Shown: positions 1-7,615, numbered from the stretch's first letter. The stretch: DNA of 26,690 nt from Bacteriovoracaceae bacterium UBA2428 (GCA_002343545.1 DDRA01000124.1:514-27203), one strand, 5' to 3'. Numbers and translations are program-made. Notes: generated from the sequence alone by a model not told the origin.

Positions 1-1
1 C

Positions 2-1153
2 GACACGGGCGTGGACTACAACCACCCCGACCTCAAGGACAACATGTGGACGAAGCCCGGCACGACGAACGTGCACGGCTACAACGCGATCACCAACACG
101 GAAAACCCCATGGACGACCACTCGCACGGCACGCACTGCGCCGGCACGATCGGCGGCACGGGCGATAACGGCGTCGGCGTCGCGGGCGTGAACTGGAACG
201 CGTCCATCATGGGCGTCAAGTTCCTGTCGGCTTCGGGCGGCGGCTCCTTGGCCGACGCGATCAAGGCGATCGACTGGGCCACGAACAACGGTGCCCAGAT
301 CATGTCGAACAGCTGGGGCGGCGGCGGCTTCTCGCAAGCCTTGGCCGACTCGATCAAGCGCGCGACCGACAAGGGCATCTTGTTCATCGCGGCGGCCGGC
401 AACGACGGCCGCAACAACGACTCGTCGGCGACCTATCCGGCCAACTACCCGGGCGTCATCGCGGTCGCGGCTTCGAACAACGTCGACGGCATGGCCGGCT
501 TCTCGAACTACGGTCTCCGCACGGTGCACCTCATGGCCCCCGGCGAGAACATCTTCTCGACCGTGAAGGGCGGCGGCTACGCCACCTACAGCGGCACCTC
601 GATGGCGACTCCCCACGTGTCGGGCGCCGTGGCGCTCCTGCTTTCGCACGAACCGAGCCTCACCCCCGAGCAAGTCAAGGCGCGCCTCATGCGCACGAGC
701 GACAAGCTCAAGTCCTTCCGCAACAAGCTCATCTCGGCCGGCCGCTTGAACGTGTACAACCTCCTCACGGACACGGAGCCCCCCGGTTTCGTCGTGATCC
801 CCGAGGACGCCTGGAAGCCGGCGATCGCGCAGTCGATCTCGTCCGAGCATCCGTACAAGGACAGCATCAAGGTCCGCTACGAGATCTCGCACCCGGGCGC
901 CAAGTTCATGCGCGTCCGCTTCGGCAAGTTCGACACGGAAGCCGGTTACGACACGGTGAAGATCCTGTCGGCGAGCGGCGAAGTCGTCGACACGCTGTCG
1001 GGCGAGCTCCCGGCCGGCACCTGGACCCCCGAGGTCGAGGGCGACAAGCTCATCGTCGAGTTCACCACGGACAGCTCCGTGACCAAGTACGGCTTCGACA
1101 TCGACGCCTACTCCTGGACCGACTTCGGTTCCCAGTCCGTCCTCGCCCGCTAA
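2..1153 (+). CDS. Secreted subtilisin-like (S8) serine protease, 5' truncated by window edge
   Basis: This is an extracellular serine endopeptidase of the subtilase family; its N-terminus lies outside the window. The frame is open from base 2 and the first residues read DTGVD, which carries the catalytic Asp. The catalytic His is in HGTHCAG (about fragment residue 42), the oxyanion Asn in AAAGND (about 134), and the nucleophile Ser in SGTSMATPHVSG (about 200). All triad residues are present, so the enzyme should be active. After the protease domain (to about residue 255) comes a roughly 110-residue beta-rich tail, with segments such as YEISHPGAKFMRVRFGKF and YGFDIDAYSW, that resembles CUB-like C-terminal domains of secreted bacterial proteases; that assignment is less certain. 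A strong terminator follows at 1178-1218, so the gene ends its transcription unit. The signal peptide and propeptide cannot be seen. Confidence 0.95.
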   Translation, partial: DTGVDYNHPDLKDNMWTKPGTTNVHGYNAITNTENPMDDHSHGTHCAGTIGGTGDNGVGVAGVNWNASIMGVKFLSASGGGSLADAIKAIDWATNNGAQIMSNSWGGGGFSQALADSIKRATDKGILFIAAAGNDGRNNDSSATYPANYPGVIAVAASNNVDGMAGFSNYGLRTVHLMAPGENIFSTVKGGGYATYSGTSMATPHVSGAVALLLSHEPSLTPEQVKARLMRTSDKLKSFRNKLISAGRLNVYNLLTDTEPPGFVVIPEDAWKPAIAQSISSEHPYKDSIKVRYEISHPGAKFMRVRFGKFDTEAGYDTVKILSASGEVVDTLSGELPAGTWTPEVEGDKLIVEFTTDSSVTKYGFDIDAYSWTDFGSQSVLAR

Positions 1154-1177
1154 GCGGACGCCGAGAACGGACCTTCG

Positions 1178-1218
1178 AGGCCTCGCTCCCGGCAACGGGG
1201 GCGGGGCCTTTCTCATTT
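1178..1218 (+). terminator. Rho-independent terminator of the subtilase gene
   Basis: A 13-base-pair stem (1178-1190 with 1197-1209, two G-U wobbles) closes a 6-base loop and is followed by a T-rich run (TTTCTCATTT). It begins 25 bases after the protease stop codon. Confidence 0.85.
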
Positions 1219-1231
1219 GGGGCGTCGAACG

Positions 1232-1237
1232 TACAAT
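1232..1237 (+). promoter_or_regulatory. Possible -10 element of a leaderless promoter
   Basis: TACAAT (5 of 6 to the sigma-70 -10 consensus) ends exactly 6 bases before the ATG at 1244. That spacing would put the transcription start at or next to the start codon. No good -35 hexamer is visible at 16-18 bases upstream, and the only purine run before the ATG (GGGG) is too close to act as a normal ribosome binding site. Confidence 0.4.
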
Positions 1238-1243
1238 GGGGCC

Positions 1244-1711
1244 ATGGCTTCCACACCGCCCCTGCCGCCGATCCCTCGCCAAAAGAACAACCGCAAGGTT
1301 TACCTCATAAACCCGCGCTTCCAGCTGCGCTTCACGGGCGTGATGACGGGCATCGCGTTCGCGGCCATCCTGATCTTCTTCATCGCGAACACCTATTTCT
1401 TCTACACGCTCCAGCAACTGGGGCGCGAGGCCGAGCTCGGCCCGGCCTACTTCCAGTTCCTCGCCGGCCAACAGGAAAAGATGAATTGGATTTTCCTCGC
1501 GACCTCGGTCGTCGCGCTCCTCGCGATGCTCGTCGGCGGGCTGTGGCTCTCCCACCGCGTGGCGGGGCCCCTCTACCGTTTCACCCGTCACCTCGAGCAG
1601 GTCGGCGAGTCGGGCGAGTTGCGAACGGTCAAGTTCCGCAAGGGCGACTTCTTTCCCGAGATCGCGGATGTCTTCAACCGCTACATGGAACGACTCAAAA
1701 AAGTCGTTTGA
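1244..1711 (+). CDS. Small inner-membrane HAMP-domain protein
   Basis: This 155-residue protein has two transmembrane segments (about residues 30-55 and 82-103) flanking a short periplasmic loop of about 25 residues. A HAMP-like region follows, starting at RVAGPLYRFTRHLEQV and ending with an amphipathic NRYMERLKKVV. No kinase, methyl-acceptor or cyclase output domain follows, so it is a stand-alone HAMP protein; its partner is unknown. The frame is open upstream to a TTG at 1217, but the ATG at 1244 is preferred because the upstream codons overlap the preceding terminator and the -10-like TACAAT. The next gene starts inside or just after its 3' end. The HAMP call rests on the membrane-adjacent proline/helix pattern; the function is not known. 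Confidence 0.8.
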   Translation: MASTPPLPPIPRQKNNRKVYLINPRFQLRFTGVMTGIAFAAILIFFIANTYFFYTLQQLGREAELGPAYFQFLAGQQEKMNWIFLATSVVALLAMLVGGLWLSHRVAGPLYRFTRHLEQVGESGELRTVKFRKGDFFPEIADVFNRYMERLKKVV

Positions 1712-2228
1712 TCGGACGGCGAAGTTGAGCGCGGCACGGCCCGATCGGGAACGCGTTCATCGCTTTCTGGAGCGGGGTCCACCTTATTTTGTGTTTCCCG
1801 TGCCGGTGCGGGAAGACGCCAAGTACCTCATCGAAGTCGATCGCGCCGAGCGCGCGCGTCTGCTCGCGTGGGTTTTGAACGAGCGTCGGCTCCGGGCCAC
1901 CGATTCGGCTTTCGAGGCGCGCGGACTCCACTCGGACGGCACCACCCCCCTCCTGGGATTGCGGCGGGGAGCCTTTCGCATCGCCTTGCTTCCCGGCGTC
2001 GGCGACGACGACCACGCCCGTTCCGTCGAGGGAGCGTTGAGCGCGGCGTTGTGGGACGGCGACGTCGATCGGGCGCGTCGGCTCTTCCGCAACCAGCGAG
2101 CTTGTTCATCTTGCGAAGCCTTGGGGATCGCCGAAGCCGAGGTGGAGCGGCGCTTCGAGGACGCCATCGGCGCCGCGAGGGGGATTCCCCGGGGCGCTGG
2201 CGTCGGCGGAACTAGTTCGGGAGCTTGA
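1668..2228 (+). CDS. Hypothetical protein (cytoplasmic, CxxC-containing)
   Basis: I do not recognise this protein. It is up to 186 residues long, soluble, rich in Arg and Asp/Glu, with no signal peptide or membrane segment and a single CSSC motif near the C-terminus (RACSSCEALG). Codon use looks coding, with high third-position G/C. The start is uncertain. The ATG at 1668 overlaps the HAMP gene by 44 bases and has no ribosome binding site. A TTG at 1725, 13 bases after the HAMP stop, is a plausible alternative that would give 167 residues. Its 3' end overlaps the convergent transglycosylase gene by 17 bases, leaving no room for a terminator between them. Confidence 0.55.
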   Translation: MSSTATWNDSKKSFDRTAKLSAARPDRERVHRFLERGPPYFVFPVPVREDAKYLIEVDRAERARLLAWVLNERRLRATDSAFEARGLHSDGTTPLLGLRRGAFRIALLPGVGDDDHARSVEGALSAALWDGDVDRARRLFRNQRACSSCEALGIAEAEVERRFEDAIGAARGIPRGAGVGGTSSGA

Positions 2229-3723
2229 GTCGCTGGCCCACGCGCACGGCGCCCTTGGTGCCGAGGCCAGGGTTCACGGAGCGCAGCTGCGGTACGGTAA
2301 AGCCGTAGCGATGCGCGATCGAGGTCAGGTTCTCGCCCCGACGAACGACGTGCGAGGCGGGCGCGCGGGTCGAAGCGGGCGTGCGGCCCGAAGCGCGCGC
2401 GGCGCGGGCCACGGGCTCCGCGTTGCGCGAGCGCGCGCCCGAGCGGGGCGTCGATCGACGGCCGCGCGAAGCGCGTTCCCGCACCGGGATCGAGAGCTCC
2501 TGCCCCAGACGGAGGCGCTTGGCGGACTTGAGCCCGTTGAGCTCCATGATCTCCTGGACGTCGGAGCCGTAACGGCGCGCGATGCTGCCGAGACTGTCGC
2601 CGCGACGAATCGTGTGGAGGACCATGTCCTTCATCTTCTTGGCCGGGATCTTGTCGATCGAAGCGATGAGACGTTCCTTAGCTTCCTTCGGAACCTTGAT
2701 GGAGTAGGGGCCGCGCTTGGGCGGGGTCAGGCCGCGGACGAGCTCGGCGTTCAGGATCTCGAGCTTTTCCGGATCGACGCCAGTGACTTCGGCCACGCCG
2801 CGCAGGTCTACCGTCTCGGGCACCTGCACGAAATCCCAGTCGAGGGGTTCTTCGTAGGCGATCTCGGCGAAGCCGTAGCGTTCCGGGTTCTTGGAGATGA
2901 GCGCGGCCGCGATGATCTTGGGCACGTAGTTGCGCGTCTCCGAGCGGAAGTTCTTCTTCTTGCGCGAGAGCTCCCAGAAGTTCCGGCTGCGGTCGCGGCG
3001 CACGGCCGCGAGGACCTTGCCTTCGCCCGCGTTGTAGGCGGCGGCGGCCAGGTACCAGGAACCGAAGATCTGGTGCAGTTCCTTGAGGTAGGTCGCGGCG
3101 GCGTGCGAGGACTTCACGAAGTCCCGACGCTCGTCGACCCAGTAGCCGACCTCGAGGTCGTAGCGCGTGCCCGTGCCCTTGATGAACTGCCAGGGGCCGA
3201 CGGCCTTCGCGTGGCTCTTCGCCTTCACGTTAAAGCCGGACTCGATCATGGAAAGGTAGATAAGGTCTTCGGGCAGTCCGTCCTGGCGGAGGACGTCCTT
3301 CATGAGCGGGATGAAGCGCGTCGAACGTCCGAGCCAACGCTCGAAGGTCTTGCGGCCGCGGCCCGTGAAGTAGGTGATCCACTTGTCGACGAACTCGTTC
3401 TGCACGAGCGGGAAGGTCTGGCGGGCCAAGCGGTCGGCCTCGATTTCTTCTTTGCGGAGGTCGGAGCTGACGACCTCGGGTTCGAGGTCCTCGGGCGTGT
3501 TCTCGACCGGCTCCGTATTGGCGACGTCTTCTTCTTCCGCTTCTTCCTCGGAATCTTCGGCGTCATCGTCTTCGTCGCGCGCCGCCCCGGCGTCGCCCTT
3601 CGCGGCGAGCTTCGACCCGCCGCTCGCTTTGTCCGCGCGTGGGGCTTGGTGGGCGCAAGATCCGACGAGGAGAGGGGTTCCAAGGGCGAAGCCCCAGAGC
3701 AGGCGTCGGTAGGATTTCAGCAT
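2212..3723 (-). CDS. mltD: MltD-like membrane-bound lytic murein transglycosylase with two LysM domains
   Basis: The enzyme cleaves the MurNAc-GlcNAc bond of peptidoglycan with 1,6-anhydro product formation, and probably acts from the periplasmic face of the outer membrane. The 503 residues begin with a lipoprotein signal (Cys23 in LLVGSC) and an unusually acidic linker (about residues 50-85). The SLT domain (about 130-285) carries the catalytic Glu161 in MIESGFN, the AVGPWQF motif and the AAAAYNAGEG motif. Two LysM peptidoglycan-binding domains follow (about 368-414 and 457-502), separated by an Arg/Ser/Ala-rich linker. This is the classical MltD layout. The gene starts 3 bases after the stop of the 85-residue protein gene, so the two are almost surely co-transcribed. 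Its 3' end overlaps the convergent hypothetical gene. Confidence 0.93.
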   Translation of the reverse strand: MLKSYRRLLWGFALGTPLLVGSCAHQAPRADKASGGSKLAAKGDAGAARDEDDDAEDSEEEAEEEDVANTEPVENTPEDLEPEVVSSDLRKEEIEADRLARQTFPLVQNEFVDKWITYFTGRGRKTFERWLGRSTRFIPLMKDVLRQDGLPEDLIYLSMIESGFNVKAKSHAKAVGPWQFIKGTGTRYDLEVGYWVDERRDFVKSSHAAATYLKELHQIFGSWYLAAAAYNAGEGKVLAAVRRDRSRNFWELSRKKKNFRSETRNYVPKIIAAALISKNPERYGFAEIAYEEPLDWDFVQVPETVDLRGVAEVTGVDPEKLEILNAELVRGLTPPKRGPYSIKVPKEAKERLIASIDKIPAKKMKDMVLHTIRRGDSLGSIARRYGSDVQEIMELNGLKSAKRLRLGQELSIPVRERASRGRRSTPRSGARSRNAEPVARAARASGRTPASTRAPASHVVRRGENLTSIAHRYGFTVPQLRSVNPGLGTKGAVRVGQRLKLPN

Positions 3724-3726
3724 CGT

Positions 3727-3984
3727 TTAGGCCTCCGCTAGGTCTTCTGGGGTCTCGGTCGCGCGTCTCCGGCGGGGACGCGGCGTTCGTGAGCGACAAC
3801 GCGCATCCATCTCTTCGAGAAATGCGGCGGCCACCCGGCGGAGGTCGCTCATCGTCATCTCGCTCGGACAGACCTTCATGCGTTGCATGAGCGCTTTAAG
3901 CTCGGCCTCCATCGGCCGTTGGTCGAGCCCCAGTAACCTCATAAGTAACTGATAGAGTTCATTACCCTTTTTGAATGTCGGCAT
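3727..3984 (-). CDS. Small hypothetical protein upstream of mltD
   Basis: This 85-residue cytoplasmic protein begins MPTFKKGNELYQLLMRLLG and is mostly helical for its first 60 residues. It ends in an Arg-rich stretch (RCRSRTPRPRRRR) followed by an acidic tail. I do not recognise the family. The start is well supported: a GGGAGGGG ribosome binding site lies just upstream of the ATG. The stop codon is 3 bases from the mltD start, implying an operon. The basic tail could bind nucleic acid or the membrane, but that is a guess. It is short, but the ribosome binding site and tight coupling argue that it is real. Confidence 0.75.
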   Translation of the reverse strand: MPTFKKGNELYQLLMRLLGLDQRPMEAELKALMQRMKVCPSEMTMSDLRRVAAAFLEEMDARCRSRTPRPRRRRATETPEDLAEA

Positions 3985-4163
3985 GTTCCCCTCCCCCAGG
4001 GACAGTCGGCATTAGTTGATGGACGATGTCTCGCCCGTTTCCTTGCTTGGAAGTTACGCTAGCAGAAATCAAAATCCTTCAAACACGCACGGCGTTATAT
4101 CCCCGTCAGAAACACGGCGGAGGCGTCAGGCACCTTTCTTCAATGACTCCTTGCCATCGAATT

Positions 4164-4178
4164 TGAGAATCGTTATCA
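4164..4178 (+). promoter_or_regulatory. Fur-box-like operator
   Basis: TGAGAATCGTTATCA matches the 7-1-7 Fur consensus (TGATAAT-N-ATTATCA) at 12 of 14 defined positions. It lies 34 bases upstream of the ATG at 4213. Its right half, TTATCA (4173-4178), could serve as a -35 hexamer, with weak -10 candidates around 4193-4203, so a bound repressor would block transcription. The surrounding 3985-4212 gap is AT-rich compared with the rest of the window and holds no convincing gene. Seen directly: the sequence match. Inferred: iron regulation. Confidence 0.7.
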
Positions 4179-4212
4179 AATCATTCAGGCGTTTCAATAT
4201 TAAGGAGATGAC

Positions 4213-5175
4213 ATGACCCTTCTTCGCACGTCCCTCTTCGCGGCCACGTTCGCCGTCAGCTCGGCGCAGGCCATCACGCAATTCGCGGTGGAAAGCGACC
4301 TCGTTCGCCGCCAGGGCGGTTGCTACATCGTCGATTACAGCTTCACCGAAGTCGAAGGCCTCAAGCCCGGCTACACGCTCGACGAGCGCGTCTACGACAC
4401 GAACCACGACAAGACGACGTTCGAGCTCATCCTTCCGATCCAGAAGTCGCCGACCGAGATCCGCCTTCAGCACGTGCTCTTCGTGAAGGACCTCGAGACG
4501 GGCAAGGTCGCCGGCCTCATGAAGCACCACGCCGAAGACTGGCAGTACCAGGCGCCCTTCCACTGGGAATTCGTCGCCCCCGGCGCCTGGACCCCCCAAG
4601 CCACCGCCGGCTCGGGCCGCTGGGTTCGTAAAACGACGAACCTCGACGACGGTCTTCGCTACCAGTGCGAAGCCGCGTGGGATACGAGCAAAGCCAACCC
4701 CGAATGGAACTGCGCGAACTTCGCGCCGATCCCGGGCCGCGAGACCCGCGACATGGGCCGCAAGGACTACAACACCCTCGATCGCCACTCGCGCGTCATC
4801 GTGTACGAGAACTCCTGGGTCGAACGCCAAAACAACGTGAAGACGATCTTCGCCGACGGCCAGAAGACGCCGCTCGCCCGCGAGCTCGGCCGCACCTGGT
4901 ACGTGCGCCAACCCGACTCGGCGTGCGACGAAGCGCGCGAGTACGCCGCCGCGCAGATGCCCTACTGGAACGTCCTCATGGAAGTCTGGGAAGAGACCCT
5001 CTCGAAGCCGTCCGTCTACCGCGAAGTCTCCGCGCGTAACGGCATGCCTCGTTACGCCGCCATGATGGGCGTCGAGATGGAATATTCCGAGCAAGTCGCC
5101 GCGAACCCGGCCATCATCCCCACGGTGAAGGAGCGCATCCGCGCCATCATCGAAGCCTACCGCGTGCGTCCGTGA
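4213..5175 (+). CDS. DUF6607-like exported protein, first gene of the putative Fur operon
   Basis: This 320-residue protein has a signal peptide (MTLLRTSLFAATFAVSSAQA, cleavage after SAQA) and is probably periplasmic or outer-membrane associated. The body matches what I recall of the DUF6607 family: a beta-rich region with ELILPIQKSPTEIRLQHVLF, then MKHHAEDWQYQ, a Trp-rich stretch (FHWEF, PGAWTPQ, GRWVRKT), and RKDYNTLDRHSRVIVYENSW. The biochemical function of the family is not known to me. The start has an AAGGAG ribosome binding site at optimal spacing. A Fur-box-like operator sits just upstream, so expression is probably induced by iron starvation. The next gene overlaps it by 4 bases (GTGA), indicating translational coupling. 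Length and motifs look complete. Confidence 0.85.
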   Translation: MTLLRTSLFAATFAVSSAQAITQFAVESDLVRRQGGCYIVDYSFTEVEGLKPGYTLDERVYDTNHDKTTFELILPIQKSPTEIRLQHVLFVKDLETGKVAGLMKHHAEDWQYQAPFHWEFVAPGAWTPQATAGSGRWVRKTTNLDDGLRYQCEAAWDTSKANPEWNCANFAPIPGRETRDMGRKDYNTLDRHSRVIVYENSWVERQNNVKTIFADGQKTPLARELGRTWYVRQPDSACDEAREYAAAQMPYWNVLMEVWEETLSKPSVYREVSARNGMPRYAAMMGVEMEYSEQVAANPAIIPTVKERIRAIIEAYRVRP

Positions 5176-5603
5176 AGCGCGCGATCCTCGGACTCGTCGT
5201 CGCTTCGCTCCCCGCGTGGGCGCACGTGAGCGGCCACGGCCCGCTCGTCGAAGGCAAGGGCCCGGGCGGCGGCGCGCTGAGCGCCGTCATCTCGGCCAAG
5301 GACGCCGAGCTCGGTCGCGATGCGAAGGCGATCTACTACGCCGAGACGAAGCTCGAGGCCAAGCGCCTCGAGTGGAAGCTCTTGAGTGCGGAGCGTAAGG
5401 CTTTCCAGGCGCCCAAGGGCGTCGTCACCAGCGCCAAGCTGATTCTCTTCTTCGAGGGTGACGCGAAGCCCGCGGTCATCGTGGCTCCGCTCGAGAACGG
5501 CCAGGTCGTTTACGAAGTCGCGGAAGGCAAAAAGCTCAAGGGTGGCGAAGTCATCGCTACCTTGGGCGACGCGAAGTACGTCGGAGATCTCGCCCTTCGT
5601 TAA
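5172..5603 (+). CDS. Small exported protein, second gene of the putative Fur operon
   Basis: This 143-residue protein starts at a GTG that overlaps the upstream TGA stop (GTGA), so it is translationally coupled to the DUF6607-like gene. It has a short signal peptide (KRAILGLVVASLPAWA), and the predicted mature N-terminus carries two His residues (HVSGHGP). The rest is a Lys/Ala/Glu-rich, probably beta-rich domain without Cys or membrane segments. I do not recognise the family. Its context (Fur-box operon, shared terminator at 5631-5668) suggests a periplasmic role in metal or haem handling. The His residues fit but do not prove this. Confidence 0.8.
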   Translation: MKRAILGLVVASLPAWAHVSGHGPLVEGKGPGGGALSAVISAKDAELGRDAKAIYYAETKLEAKRLEWKLLSAERKAFQAPKGVVTSAKLILFFEGDAKPAVIVAPLENGQVVYEVAEGKKLKGGEVIATLGDAKYVGDLALR

Positions 5604-5630
5604 GCTCGTATTCTTCGCGGAGAGAAATTT

Positions 5631-5668
5631 AGGCCTGGCTTTCCGATACGGGGAAGCCGGGCCTTTTT
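5631..5668 (+). terminator. Rho-independent terminator of the putative Fur operon
   Basis: A 14-base-pair stem (5631-5644 with 5651-5664, one wobble) with a 6-base loop is followed by a TTTTT run. It lies 27 bases after the stop of the second operon gene and may also limit read-through from the opposite-strand gene ending at 5685. Confidence 0.9.
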
Positions 5669-5684
5669 CTGTTCGGTGGATCGG

Positions 5685-5966
5685 TTACGGCGCTTCTTCG
5701 GGGACGACTTCGTCCTGAGCTTTTTTCCAGGCTTCGATCGCGGCGTCGATTTGGGCGCGTTGCTGCTCGAGATAGTGGAGAGACTTCACGTGGGAGAGTC
5801 GCTCGCTCGCCTCGAGTTTCAGGATAAGGCGAATTCTCTCCATCTCTTGCGGTGAGATCGTCTGCATCGCGGTACCCACCGGTTCCGCGGGCGGTGGATT
5901 AGCCTGGGCGGTCGACAGACCGAAAGCGATGAGTCCCGTGGCCAAAATCGATGGAAACTTCTTCAT
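5685..5966 (-). CDS. Small exported helical protein
   Basis: This 93-residue protein starts with a clear signal peptide (MKKFPSILATGLIAFGLSTAQA). A Pro-rich spacer (NPPPAEP) follows, and then one long charged helix (about residues 38-85) likely to form a coiled coil, with an acidic Pro-containing end. I do not recognise the family. A GGGGGG run a few bases before the ATG acts as ribosome binding site. The 174-base gap upstream (5967-6140) should hold its promoter; I see only a weak TTATAG there. Size and layout are like the neighbouring 146-residue protein, but I see no clear sequence similarity. Confidence 0.7.
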   Translation of the reverse strand: MKKFPSILATGLIAFGLSTAQANPPPAEPVGTAMQTISPQEMERIRLILKLEASERLSHVKSLHYLEQQRAQIDAAIEAWKKAQDEVVPEEAP

Positions 5967-6140
5967 GGATCCCCCCGTAAAGTTGATGAGGGATTAGGAG
6001 CAAGGGGCGAGCCATGTCGACGCCGCAGCTATAAGGGGCTCGAATCAAAGGGTTTTGGCAAGGTCGAAAGACGCGCGGGGTGTCCAAGTTTTCGACGGCC
6101 GTTCAGAGCGAGATGTCGGAGGGCGCGCGTTCGGGATGGC

Positions 6141-6581
6141 TTAGGGCTTCCGGCCGGAATAGCGCGCCTCGAGCTCCTTGAGTGGCGCGAGGCCTTGGCG
6201 GGCCCGCTCGATCGCCGCTTCGATCTTTGCGATGCGGCCTTCTTCGAACTCGAGCTGCTCGGCGCTGAGGAAGGACGTTTTCGTCGGAAGAAAGGTCCGC
6301 AGCGACGCGAGGGTTTGGCTTTGCTCGGCGATGAACTTCTCGCGGGCGGCGATCTGCTTGCGGAGCTCGATCAACGCGGCTTCGAGGCTCGTCGGGGTGG
6401 GAGCCTGGGGGGCCTTCGTCTGGGCCTCGGCGGCGGGCATTTCGAGTTGGCTACGGAGCCTCTCGGCGAGCGAGGTGCGCTGCTCCACCCGCTCGAGCAG
6501 GGTGTGGCCGTCGGCTTCCGCCCGGGCGTCCAGCGCCCCGATCGCCAGGACGAAACAGGGGAGCTTGAAGAGACGGAGCAT
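6141..6581 (-). CDS. Exported coiled-coil protein
   Basis: This 146-residue protein has a signal peptide (MLRLFKLPCFVLAIGALDARAEA) and two predicted coiled-coil stretches (about residues 27-45 and 65-140), separated by a Pro/Thr/Ala linker (KAPQAPTPTS). The frame is open further upstream, but those codons overlap the desaturase gene and look non-coding. The ATG at 6581 has an AGGGG ribosome binding site and starts a good signal peptide. Function is unknown; a periplasmic structural or scaffold role is possible. It is downstream of the desaturase gene on the same strand with a 74-base gap, so it may be its own unit. Confidence 0.7.
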   Translation of the reverse strand: MLRLFKLPCFVLAIGALDARAEADGHTLLERVEQRTSLAERLRSQLEMPAAEAQTKAPQAPTPTSLEAALIELRKQIAAREKFIAEQSQTLASLRTFLPTKTSFLSAEQLEFEEGRIAKIEAAIERARQGLAPLKELEARYSGRKP

Positions 6582-6655
6582 CCCCTGAAGAACGGCGTTT
6601 CCCCGTAAAATCTTAAGCGCGCCTAACGAACTGCGTTGCGCGCTCGAAGCGCTCG

Positions 6656-7528
6656 CTAGGCCGCCGCGCGCTGACGCCGATTGCGGCGCAGGTTCCAGGC
6701 GAGCCCGATCTTCTCCATCGTGGCGATGATCCACTTGGAGGGGTCGAAGTGGTGCCAAGCCACGCCGTTACGGTAATCCGACGGATAGCTGTGGTGGTAG
6801 TTGTGGTAGCCCTCGCCGAAGGAGATGAAGGGCAGCCACCAGCTATCGCGCGCGGTCGTGGCTTCGGAGTGGTGCCGCTCGCCGAAGATGTGCGCGGCCG
6901 AGTTGATGAGGAAGGTCGAGTGGTGCACGAGCACGAGGCGCACGAGCCCGCCCCACACGAAGCCTTCGAGCGCGCGGCCGAAGAGCGCGCCCACGAGGGT
7001 GGGGAGCACGAAGCCGCTCAGGATCGCGATCGCAAGGTAGTTGCGGTGCTGCCACATGACGAGCGGGTCGCGCTTGAGGTCCTTCACGTTCGCGAAGTCG
7101 GGCGGGGTCACGGGCTGGAAGAAGATCCACCCCATGTGCGCCCAAAAGAAGCCCTTGTTGATGTTGTAGGGGTCCTTGGGGCCGTCCGTGAATTGGTGGT
7201 GATCGCGGTGGTCCGAAGCCCAAGCGAGCGCCGAATTCTGCAGCGCCGAGGCGCCGGCCACGAGCATGAAAAAACGCGCGACGGGGTGGGCCTCGTAGGA
7301 GAGGTGCGAGAAGTGCCGGTGATACCCGACCGTGATTCCCATGCCCGCCAGAATGAAGAAGGCGACGAGAATGCCCAGATCGACGAGCGCGAAGCCGCTC
7401 GTCCGCACGGCGTAGATCGCGCCGGCGATGGCCAGCAACGGCGAAAGCACGATGACGGCCGAATTGATCCAGTCGATGCGGATCGCGGGTTCTTGCGTTG
7501 CGATGGAAGGGAGGGATTTCGATTCCAT
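6656..7528 (-). CDS. Membrane fatty acid (acyl-CoA delta-9 type) desaturase
   Basis: This non-haem di-iron membrane enzyme introduces a double bond into acyl chains, adjusting membrane fluidity. The 290-residue product shows the three histidine boxes of the stearoyl-CoA desaturase family: HRHFSH (residues 70-75), HRDHH (107-111) and HNYHH (242-246), plus the NSAAH motif (209-213). Hydrophobic segments lie at about 23-40, 47-67, 84-102 and 163-205. The ATG at 7528 is chosen because it begins a typical cytoplasmic N-terminus with GGAAGG just upstream; longer in-frame extensions run into the dnaB terminator. A perfect inverted repeat 63 bases upstream (7591-7615) may be an operator. The electron donor is not encoded nearby. 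Confidence 0.93.
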   Translation of the reverse strand: MESKSLPSIATQEPAIRIDWINSAVIVLSPLLAIAGAIYAVRTSGFALVDLGILVAFFILAGMGITVGYHRHFSHLSYEAHPVARFFMLVAGASALQNSALAWASDHRDHHQFTDGPKDPYNINKGFFWAHMGWIFFQPVTPPDFANVKDLKRDPLVMWQHRNYLAIAILSGFVLPTLVGALFGRALEGFVWGGLVRLVLVHHSTFLINSAAHIFGERHHSEATTARDSWWLPFISFGEGYHNYHHSYPSDYRNGVAWHHFDPSKWIIATMEKIGLAWNLRRNRRQRAAA

Positions 7529-7590
7529 CCTTCCATTGTCTCCGAGGGCGCCGCCCAATCGAGCCCCGGGGGGCCGCCGAAGTGTAAGTC

Positions 7591-7615
7591 TTTTGTAAGT
7601 GACGTGCTTACAAAA
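7591..7615. promoter_or_regulatory. Perfect inverted repeat, candidate operator upstream of the desaturase
   Basis: TTTTGTAAG (7591-7599) and CTTACAAAA (7607-7615) are exact reverse complements separated by 7 bases. A third TGTAAGT copy sits at 7583-7589. Dyads of this form are typical of TetR-type and similar dimeric regulators. Part of it overlaps the T-tract of the dnaB terminator. Confidence 0.5.

Noticed and set aside
2311..3741. 476-codon open frame opposite mltD
   Set aside because: It is antisense to a gene with clear SLT and LysM domains. Long antisense frames arise from high GC at third positions, and the product is low-complexity Arg/Val/Gly-rich with no known motif.
4120..4139. 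GCGTCAGGCACC-like half palindrome
   Set aside because: Recalls a GGTGTCAGGCACC repeat seen in some genomes, but only one arm is present and no hairpin forms.
4016..4216. 66-codon open frame in the AT-rich gap before the DUF6607-like gene
   Set aside because: No ribosome binding site, overlaps the Fur box and the next start codon, and reads through promoter-like sequence.
5899..6087. 62-codon minus-strand frame upstream of the 93-residue protein
   Set aside because: It overlaps the better-supported signal-peptide gene in another frame and has no ribosome binding site.
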